Shown here: piece after piece, positions 47,640 to 56,900 of the stretch
Numbering within the stretch: position 1 is the stretch's first letter
Layout: every line of letters starts with the position of its first letter
Source: Limnephilus marmoratus
Taxonomy: Eukaryota; Arthropoda; Insecta; Trichoptera; Limnephilidae
Direction of reading: 5' to 3'
NCBI GenBank assembly: GCA_917880885.1
Contig: OU862927.1
Coordinates: 37,103,571 to 37,167,570 of the forward strand
Length of the DNA: 64,000 nucleotides
Made by a program: the position numbers and the translations under genes
Notes under the pieces: generated by a model
What the model saw: the letters and a program-made list of their open reading frames with translations, nothing else
Databases searched by the model: none
Told to the model about the DNA's origin: nothing

Positions 47640-48130
47640 TTATAGATCTAGATCAAGATAAAGAGTTAGTGCTTGATGAGGAGGTAGTAAAGATGTGTGA
47701 TCCTTCTCTGGTGTACCCCAGCCATATCCGCAGCAAACTGCAACCCAACTGATTTTCTTTCTGACCGAAGCTTCTTCGAATAACTTGGAGGGTCATCCGT
47801 GGGTATGACTTGGTCCAGGCTAATTGGTTATGTCTGGTAGAGCTGTCACGCCCAATGGGAACTGCATTTATTGGTTTAGCCACGTCTCATTGCGTAGTCG
47901 AAATTTCTGGCGATTACGATTAACTTACTTCAGCTTGTCATTAAATTTTAAACAAAATAGTCTGCTAAAAGACTATATACCTGGTCCCGATGTTCATTGC
48001 CGACATCAAAAAATTTCAAAAGTGAACAAAATTTGTGAAAAACAACCAGATGTCTGTTGTATTTTTCGCTCTCGGAGCACACTACTGCGAGCTCGACGTT
48101 TTTGATAGAATTACCTAAGTCTGAAAAAAA
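47640..48130 (-). pseudogene. Probable relic of an S1 serine protease
   Basis: In shifting minus-strand frames one reads a NEHRDQVYSLLADYFV segment, then an AKPINAVPIG segment like the ..L..PI.. after the catalytic Asp. After this comes VAVCCGYGWGTPEKD, resembling the VxGWGxT box. Order and spacing suggest the middle of a chymotrypsin-type protease, with stops and frameshifts between pieces. The catalytic His and Ser are not visible. It is 3 kb upstream of the intact protease, so it could be an old paralogue. Tentative. Confidence 0.35.
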
Positions 48131-48367
48131 AATCATAAAATCCTTAGTCGCGGACAGATGCAGCCAATTTTTTTGGGAAATAAAAAATTATTAATGGACC
48201 TACAAAAAAATGTAAAAACAACGAGGAGATATTTGGAGATATTTTTTAAAACGCCTTCAAAGTTGAGTAACGCGATAAACAGGCGTGAAGTTTAGGGGAT
48301 AACATTGAGGACATCATACAGACCAACCATAGAAATTATTGACATAATTCAAAATCAATTTTAAATA

Positions 48368-48510
48368 CATTTTGTTTTGAAGAGTTTTAATTTTCAATGT
48401 ATATTTGTAACTTTAATTTTATATATATATATATATTTATTTTTTTAACATGTTTTAATTTTTTGTATTTTTTTTGTACATTGAAAATTAAAACTGTTCA
48501 AAACAAAATG
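48368..48510. mobile_element. Short foldback element
   Basis: 34-bp inverted arms (48368-48401 and 48477-48510, one mismatch) starting CATTTTGTTTTGAA, around an AT-rich centre with (TA)n. It could be a mini-MITE. Confidence 0.6.
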
Positions 48511-49100
48511 TTTAGAAATTGCTAGATAGTTAATGCCCAAGAAATACTACAAAAATTAAAATACATACCTATGTCAGTAGATTCCATTGTAATTTGATGT
48601 TAAAAACACCTGTGGCAACTGTGTTGCCAATACTGCCTCCTAGATTGTAAATGTTGTTTGTGGCATACCCTTGCAGTTGGGTGTCTTGTGGGGTTTTCAA
48701 AATAAAATAACGCTAAATATGTCCCTATCGCAATAGACTTGTTTACGTGACGCTGAAGTAAGAACATCGACAGCCCGATAACACGTTGTTTTTAAATGAA
48801 TTAAGGTTATTGCGTCTTAAAATTATTTTTATCTCTTTGCGACAGATATATTGCCAAGAATACTTTCCTCCAGTAACAATAAATCTCGTGTTTATCAACT
48901 TTGACCCCGACTCTCCATATCAGGGGTAGAACATTGTTTCTATGTTAAATCATACTTTTATATTTTTTAAACATATACCTACTCCAAAAAATTTTCCATT
49001 ATTCATTCGTCATCAATCATTAAATAGATATTATTATTTTTTAATTGTAAAACTAACGTTTTAAGACAAGATTTTTTATGCATAGCACAAAGGGTAACAA
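48511..49100. other. No recognisable gene
   Basis: AT-rich sequence without motif, RNA gene or repeat border I can support. Confidence 0.45.
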
Positions 49101-49386
49101 TTATTATAAGCAATAATTATCAGCCTGAAACACTCAAACACGCAAAAATAAAGTTGGTTGTTTTCAGGTGGAAAAAATATAATAAGCAGTAATTGTTGAA
49201 TGAAACACTAGCATATATTGAATCATTTGGCGGGTACGAGATAAGCCGCCATAGCTCAGTGGTCAGAGCAATCGACCGGCAATCGAGAGGACACGGGTTC
49301 AAGTCCCGTTGGCGTCATGTATCTTTTCTCGGAAGATTTTTCAATGTGGATGAGTGTTTCAGGCTGATAATTATTGCTTATAATAA
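49101..49386. mobile_element. Foldback element enclosing a tRNA-like sequence
   Basis: 36-bp perfect terminal inverted repeats (49101-49136 and 49351-49386), containing CAATAATTATCAGCCTGAAA. A third, diverged direct copy of the left arm lies at about 49172-49211. The tRNA-like sequence at 49245-49317 occupies the right half. I found no obvious target duplication. Confidence 0.8.
49245..49317 (+). tRNA. tRNA-like cloverleaf (anticodon position GGC), probably SINE/MITE-borne
   Basis: The sequence folds into the canonical layout. The acceptor is GCCGCCA with TGGCGTC (one mismatch). The D arm is GCTC/GAGC and the T arm ACGGG/CCCGT with loop TTCAAGT, and the variable loop has five bases. The anticodon arm ATCGA/TCGAG has one mismatch. 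The anticodon loop CCGGCAA would read GGC (Ala), but position 33 is C instead of the near-universal U. There is no intron. A and B boxes look intact (TAGCTCAGTGG, GGTTCAAGTCC). Being framed by inverted repeats, it is more likely a mobile tRNA-derived unit than a working tRNA gene. Confidence 0.5.
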
Positions 49387-49944
49387 ATAGATATTAATTT
49401 AGGTTGTGGGTCTGTCTGTGAGTGATTTAACTCAGGTTCAACGAACTCGTATTTTTTAAAAATTAAAGTGTCATTTTCCAAATTGGAACTGATGTGCCAA
49501 CATATAAGCGATACAGTGTATATTTTTTTGATCAATCTGAAACAATTGTCCATATTCTTGTGTTTTATCTACAACCACTTTCAGCGTCATAAATCCTACA
49601 ATTATATTCTCGGATCTGTGATAATGTACGGGTGTGTGCTAGTACTCGTATTCTGACTGCCTGTCAAATTAAAACTCCTTCATTTAATATAAGAATTAGT
49701 ATTGTTAGAAGAGAAATCATGTAAGTATGTAGATAAAATATTGAACTTATTAAAATTAAAAATAATATCTCGGTTTGTTTTGGTAAAACATTCATCTCCT
49801 AGGAGCCAATAAATACTACATATATCAGGTAAATAAGAACTTTGCTGTTAGAATGAAAAGATGTGCTGTTTTGTTGTAGTTATAAAATGTAAGCCTTCTG
49901 TATCTAGTATTATTAACTACCCTCTAATAGGTATTTATGACACG

Positions 49945-50085
49945 AGTTTCAATCACACAACGTTCATAATATTCTATTCCTTGTTCCAAGACACAACGTT
50001 CACAATATTCTGTTCCTTGTTCCGTGATACAACGTTCACAATATTCAATTTCTTGTTTCATAACACAACATTCACAATACTCGAA
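49945..50085 (+). repeat. 36-bp tandem repeat, four copies
   Basis: CACAACGTTCA-containing units start near 49956, 49992, 50028 and 50064, diverging a little. The multiple-of-three period keeps a frame open (49861-50145), but the sequence shows no protein motif. Confidence 0.8.
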
Positions 50086-50129
50086 AATATGTCGTTTTTA
50101 TATCAAATTCTAGACGAATCGTCTTTTTT

Positions 50130-50695
50130 CTACAAAAAAATATAAATTGATTTGGAAAGATTTGTATTTTATCTTGTAATGTTTTAAATTTTGTAAAAAT
50201 ATGTTTATTTTAATCACAATAAGGTTATACCGTTGGTCGTTGGCAGATTTATTATATTTTCGAACAAAACGTTGTATTATACAACACACATTTCAAATCA
50301 TGCAATAAAAGAAATCATTTAATTATCTAGAATTGCTACTTTTCCGAATTTTTATTTTAGTTAAAATAAAATGATTAACAAAAAAATCCGCGCACGGATT
50401 TTTTGACGAAAATGCTTCAGTTTGTATATTTATTTACGGTCTTACAACTAATATATTGGATATTTTTTTATACATTTATTTGCTTAGACATTATTGAAAA
50501 ATTATAAATACTTTTGACCAAAACAAAATTACAAAAATAACATTATTTTAATCATTTTATCATCGCACGTTTGTTCATTTTTATTGCGATATGTTAGAGC
50601 GAATTTTTAATGAAATATAATCGATATGCTGGTACGTGCAAGGATTTTGCAATTTGAATTCTAAGCCGGTGGTTAATAGGCCTTCAATATTATTG
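50130..50695 (+). repeat. Repeat P, copy A (upstream of protease exon 1)
   Basis: Diverged but collinear with the reverse complement of 56632-57265. Shared phrases include AAATATGTTTATTTT, GTATTATACAA, TTTCAAATCAT, TTATTTACGGTCTTA and TTGCTTAGACATTATTGA. It looks like an old transposon copy. Together with copy B it forms an inverted pair around exon 1. Confidence 0.7.
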
Positions 50696-50733
50696 TTATG
50701 AAAGTTTTTCAGTTATCAGGCAGTTGAGATACT

Positions 50734-50771
50734 AAAACTACAAATACCACTCTTGTGGTATTTGTAGTTTT
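50734..50771 (+). other. Perfect 17-bp hairpin with TCTT loop
   Basis: Arms 50734-50750 (AAAACTACAAATACCAC) and 50755-50771 are exact reverse complements around a 4-base loop. It lies about 135 bp upstream of the protease ATG. It may be a transposon footprint or an RNA structure in an upstream transcript. Confidence 0.75.
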
Positions 50772-50840
50772 TTAATTTCCACAGGTGGCTCTGGAACCAC
50801 TCCGCCTGAACCACTGCTGTAGATATTTGATAGTTGATCC

Positions 50841-50889
50841 TTTAAAAGCGCTGACGGACCGCTGAATCAAATATTCAGAGAATTTCAGT
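50841..50889 (+). promoter_or_regulatory. Candidate protease promoter
   Basis: A TATA-like TTTAAAAG at 50841-50848 is followed by initiator-like ATTCAG (50873-50878) and TCAGT (50885-50889), just before the ATG at 50906. Spacing to the first is about 36 bases. The 5' untranslated region would be only 15-30 bases. Confidence 0.3.
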
Positions 50890-50905
50890 GATCGACTATA
50901 TCAAA

Positions 50906-50969
50906 ATGATTTTTAACGTATTTTTACTTTGCTTTGTAGTGTTGTGTGCTGAGGGAGGATTTGAAAAGG
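50906..50969 (+). CDS. Protease exon 1: signal peptide
   Basis: Encodes MIFNVFLLCFVVLCAEGGFE and one Lys. It has a short N-region, a hydrophobic core and a likely cleavage after Ala15 or Gly17. It ends in phase 1 at G/GTAAGT. The ATG is the first in frame after the candidate promoter. Intron 1 is 6,836 bp. Confidence 0.75.
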
Positions 50970-53900
50970 GTAAGTAAACTATAAAATACTTTCATTTAAA
51001 AAATATGATAAATTATTGTAATTCAAAAAAATATTACGAAAATCACCACTTTTATTTTATTTTTAATGCTTAACAGTTTTTGAAAGTAAATTGAAAAACT
51101 TTGGTTTATTTTTTTTTAAATTCGGCTTACATTTATTTAAATGCTGTTCCGCCTTACGAATGTATTGATCAAACTAATGTAAGTGTTATAAACTGTGAGT
51201 TATGAATAATTTGTACCAGTCTGAAGATGGCCTCAACATGCTGAAACCGGTTACGGTAAATAAATTAAAGTGGAAATAAGTTTTATATTTGTTTTATTAT
51301 GATACACATTGATCAAACTCTTTAAAAAGTGCACTTCGACAATGCCTTCCGTAAAGGGAACAGCTGCAATACGTAAAAATAATTAAAGAGAAGATTTTTT
51401 AACAAAAAAATGTTTAATTTTACAAGAAAAACTCTCTTTTTATAACTTTTGAAGGTTATTCCCATCAATGTAAGAGAGGTTCTGGGTTCGAGTCCCAGTT
51501 GCGACCATTATCTTTTTCCGTTTTTCTGTGTCTTGTTCTCTTTCATATTTTCGTTTAGATTATTATTATTATCTTATTCTTCAATTATACATTATATTGA
51601 TGGGAATAACCTTCAAAAGTTATAAAAAAGAGAGTTTTTCTTATAAAATTGAATATTCATTTATACTTTTATAAAAAATCAATATTTCCATATAAATAAA
51701 ATCGGATATATTTATACGTGACGTTATCTAGGTTACAAACAAATTCTTAGAATGATTGCTTCCAATAAAAAGGGTAGTTGCTTGTGATATGGAAACAAAA
51801 TAGTTGCAGATAATATTGTTAATCCTAAAATTTGATATATGAGATTGACTATTATGACGGCTTGACAGTAGGAGGCAATGGCGAAATTGGTAAACGCTCG
51901 TCCCGGATAGACGAGAGGTTCTGGGTTCGAGTCCCAATTGCGACCATTATCTTTTTCCGTTTTTATGTGTCTTGTTCTCTTTCACATTTTCGCTTAGATT
52001 ATTATTATTATCTTCTTCTTCAATGATAAAAAACTAGTGACTGACTGAAAGTTCGGTTTCGGTATCGGCAAGTTTCGGCAAAAATATCTAGTTTCGGCAT
52101 CCGTTAGGGTTTCGGCAGATTTTCTGCCGAACCTTCAGCCGCACTGAAACTCTGCAAAAGATCTCAATAAATGGTAAATTTAGTCTTAAGAATGTTGTGA
52201 TGTAAACGCAATTCAAATTAAAATACTCAATTAATGATGTCCTTCCTTTATACCAGAAAAATATGCCCCGTCCATATTCTCGTAAAAGTACCTTAAAAAC
52301 TCTATACAAAATGACCGGGGGTAAAGTGCATACAAAAAGACGTACCTACTAAAAATCCTTAGTGTGATGTACGATCTTACTTGCTAAGCGCCCGCCGGGC
52401 ACGATTGTGGCAACATTGTATGGTATCGTAACAGTGGAAAATAATAAAGCTGGCGGCACCCACCGGAATACCAAAATACGACAAACTTACATGTGGAATA
52501 TCTACTTAAGATTTAGGAGGTCGTATTTTGCTAATCGTCAGTATTCATGCAGAATTGTAACGTTACTTGAAATGGCTTTAGCCGTGTTTGATGACAATAT
52601 CTGAATAGCCAGGTACATTTTCCACATCTCCTTCCCCTCCCCACTACCTTCAGCATCACTTCTTCTTCTTCGATGGCGCTACAGCCCATATCGAGCTTTG
52701 GCCTCCTGCAACAGTTGCCTCCAACTCCTCCTGTCCTCAGCGGCTGACTTCCAATTTGGTACCTGGAGAAGCTGTGCTGCATCTCCTATTACTTCGTCTT
52801 CCCACCTCAGTCTGGGTCTTCCCACTTTTCTCTTTCCACCTGGGTGTCCAGTCAAAATTCTTTTTGGGACGCGTGTATCCGGCATTCTCTGTACATGCCC
52901 TTCAGCATCACACCGTACCAAAATTGGGGATGCCATAGTCTCACTGGCTCGAGACGGTTGGGAGCAGTTGGGACTCTTGTGTTATATTCAGATATAAAAG
53001 TTATATTATATGCAAGTAGGAATCTTTAGCGCTTTTTTGCACGTATAAGTATGTCGTATTTTGTAAATGCCGCATGCTACTTCGGAGAGTCGAGATTATT
53101 AGTAAAAATATTTTTACAGCGGATTTTTACTTAAGATGCCTTCAGATATAAGTATATCGACTTTTGTTGTACGGCCGTATATCCTCTTTGCATACTTATT
53201 TGAAGAAAACATCTTCTAAACTTTCGGCCGGACCAATTGTCGCCGGACCAATTGCCGCCGGACCAATTACCGCCGGACCAAATGTCGGCCGGACGAACTG
53301 TCGGCCGGACCAACTGTCGCCGGACCAACTGTCGCCGGACCAACTGTCATGGAACCTTTTTTTGCAGTATAAATGTATCTAATGTAATGAAATAAATATA
53401 TAAAATAAAATCCGTTCATTACATTATCCAGTAATTTGAAATAACGAATGACATTATTAAAAAGTATGTGTATATTGATTGTTAACCGAAACATTTCTGA
53501 TCTGAAGTATATATATTGAAGTCATTTGTATCAATTGTTAATGCTCAAGCAGAGCCTCAATTTGGGAGGCGGAAATGGGTACTGCCCCGGGAACCTTTAT
53601 TGGATAACCAACACCTCTGCCATAGGTCACCCCAAGTGTTTCGCTACGTTTGGTGATTTAGCAGGGGTATCTGGGTTCATGGGGTAAGGTTTGTCTAGGC
53701 CTTGGAGGCTGATGACCAGGACACACTGAACCCCAGATTTCTACCCACCCTTTGAACCCTTTTTCTTTCCAGAACTTTCATCTCCTTCCTTTCCTTAAAA
53801 AACCCTCCACACAGCATCCCCAAAGATAACATAGGCCTCGAAGAAAATTATTTTCCTGAGGGCCTCCTGTGTGGAGCTCATGTAAAAAAAATAAAAAAAA

Positions 53901-56900
53901 GCCTGGACCTAGCGGATTCTGTGGCTAGGGATTGCAATCCCGCAAAGCGGGATCCCGCAATCCCGCGGGATCCCGCAGATTTTATTAATCCCGCAAATCC
54001 CGCACCTTCAAAGCGCGGATCCGCGGATCCCGCAAGTTAAAAATTTGGCGCAAAAACTTTCGCGTAAATCGAGAGTAGCACGAGCGCAATGTTACCGTTT
54101 AGCACAAGATAGCCCGCCTGCCGCCAACCGCTAGTGGCGCTAGTCGCCAGCCACCAGAGGATTGGCCGGGGACTAACGCCACTAGCGGTTGGCGGCAGGC
54201 GGGCTATCCTAGTATCCTGTATCCTGTCGGCGCCTGCCAGTTGTTTATAAATAGTACTGCGAAGCGCACGTATGAGGTATGAGTTATCGGTATGTTTAAT
54301 GTTTTTTTTGTGTGGAGACCCTGGTTTTACTTTAATTGAGGTTGCATTTGGAATGTGAACTTTATGTTGGAAAAGGATAGTAGTACAGATTATAGTAATA
54401 CACACATCGAATCTGGATTCCAGAAACGGCTTAAGACTGCGGCAGCGTTCATTGATCTCTCTGCGGCTTACGACACGGTGTGGCACAAAGGCCTCCTTTT
54501 CAAGCTCTACGACACCATAGAGGATGGCAACACAGTACGACTTATTGAGCAACTACTAACTGGCCGTACTTTCAGGGTTTTTCTAGGAGGGCTAAAAAGC
54601 AAAAAAATGCACCTGAATAATGGCCTTGCCCAAGGCTCAGTGCTGGCCCCATCACTCTTCAACATCTATACTCGAGATCTTCCTCACACTGAAGGCAGAA
54701 AATTTGCTTACGCAGATGACTTCGCCATCACAGTCCAAGCCAAAACCCTCAAAGCAGTAGAAGAGATCCTTAATTCTGACCTCAAGGCTATGGAAGAATT
54801 TTTCCTCAATTGGCGACTAAAGCCAAATGGGTCGAAAACAGTTGTGACAGCTTTCCATCTCAGTAATTCACAGGCAAACGCAAAACTCTGTGTTCAGTTT
54901 GATGGAAAAAATATTTACCATGACCCCCATCCCCGCTATCTTGGAATAACTTTGGACAGGAGCCTGAATTACCGGAAACACATGGAAACAGTGGGCAAAA
55001 AAACCAGGACAAGACTAAACTTAGTCAATAAGCTGGCTGGTACTAGCTGGGGATGCGACGCCAACACGCTCAGAACGGCATCCATTGCCCTGGTTTTCTC
55101 AGCAGCTGAATACTGTGCTCCAGTATGGGCCAGAAGCGCCCACACTTCCATGGTCGACGTTCAGCTTAATGCCACAATGCGAACCATCAGCGGAACCTTA
55201 AAATCGACTCCTCTTCCTTGGCTTATTGCCAATATAACCCCGCCAAATATCAGGCGAGAGATTGCAACACTGAGGGAATACAAGAAGGCGCTGCAAAAAA
55301 GCGAAATACCCTTGCACGATGATGTCGTTTCTCACCCGGCATGGCGCTTAAAGTCTCGAAAACCCTTCTGGACGGAAGGAGAAAGACTTCTTTGAACACC
55401 TCTCACCCCAGAAGATAGGTGGAAGCTTGAGTGGCAATCAGCCAACGTCAAAAACGCCGATCTCGTGCAAGACCCCACTGAGAGACAGCCTGGGTTCTCA
55501 TTGCCTCGCAAACTCTGGACTGCCATCAATAGAATAAGGTGCTCCCATAGCCGTTGTGCTCACATGATGCATAGATGGGGCCTTAAAGAGTCGGCGACGT
55601 GTGAATGCGGTGCGGTGCAGACCACCGAACATGTGGTCAACGAATGCCCGCTCCATTCATTCCCCGGCGGGATTTATGAGGTCCACAGGGCAATGCCTGA
55701 GGCCCTAGACTGGCTCGCAGACCTAGATGTCCCCCTCTGACCCCCCACCATACGAAAGAAGAAGAAGAAGAAGTAATAATAGTAGCATCTAAGAGAAAGT
55801 TGTGATTTGATTATTAGTCATTATATGAATAAAACTGAATTAAAAATATAAAACTGTTAGGAGTAAGTGTAAAATTAAACAAAATTATTAAATTATGCCA
55901 ATTATTTAAAGATGAATCTAAGAAAACAGATTACTAACTACTTAGATAATAGAAAACTTAATTAATACAAACGAATTAATTTCTGTTGCTTAATGTAAGA
56001 AATGTTAAATAAAAGTTGATTTTTACCCAAAAATCTGTAGTTTCAATTTTATCTTATAACTTATAAAATCTGTAGTTTCAATTTGATTTTAAAACTTATA
56101 ACATTATTTCAAAGATGCGGGATCCCGCGGGATCCGCGCGGGATTAGGCAATCCCGCATATCAATCCCGCGGGATTGAATTAGCTGCGGGATTGCAATCC
56201 CTATCTGTGGCAAGTGTCCCAGAAGGAAAAGTACACGCTCTAAAAACGTGTGTGCTTCATGCCGTCAATTACTCGGCACCGAGCACCTGACGAGCATATG
56301 TCATTCGTGTTTTTTTTTTCATACATTTTTTTTATTTGTGCAACATTTTTGAACTGTTAAGGAAAGACATGCATTCCCGAGTTACGAATAACCTGATAAT
56401 ATTTTTAAAATCTCGCACTACCGGAAAATGTAAATTGTCTCGTGATGGAGAATTTAGCCAGCCGAGGAATTGAACTCACGACTCCTGGATGGGACCCAAA
56501 CGCGATGCCAACTCAGCCAAAGATAATACTCTTGTACCTGTGTGTTTATTTTTCAATTATATTGAAAATTATTTCGTCTCGATAAAAAGTGTTTTATTTC
56601 TTTATGATGAATCACAATTATTTATTATTTCCTTAAGAGCCATTAACCAGCGGCTGACAATTTAAATTTAGTCGAACGATGATCTCGCGATAGTACCTTT
56701 GCAACTGTACAGGGTGGTTCCGATGAGAAAGATTAATTATTCTCCATATCAGCATTTTAACGTAATAACTTAATATCGATTATATTTTATTCAAATATTG
56801 CTTCGATTAATACCTACATTCAAAAATGTTCAAACTCGTGATGATAAAACTATTAAAATTATGTACTTTGTGTGATTATTTTTTGATCATAAGTATTTAA

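Larger units (their letters stand above)
53928..56203. mobile_element. hAT element (TAGGGATTGCAATCCCGC ends) with a LINE inside
   Basis: Ends TAGGGATTGCAATCCCGC are inverted at both sides, with a perfect 8-bp duplication TCTGTGGC (53920-53927 and 56204-56211). Subterminal regions are dense in GCGGGATCCCGC-type palindromes. A 5'-truncated LINE (54401-55771) sits inside. No hAT transposase. It lies in protease intron 1. Confidence 0.88.

Noticed and set aside
49245..49317. Ordinary host tRNA-Ala gene
   Set aside because: Position 33 is C, two stems have mismatches and the sequence sits in a foldback element, so I kept it only as tRNA-like.
54037..54552. 171-codon minus-strand frame
   Set aside because: It overlaps the start of the LINE reverse transcriptase on the other strand and the 32-bp palindrome; no motif.
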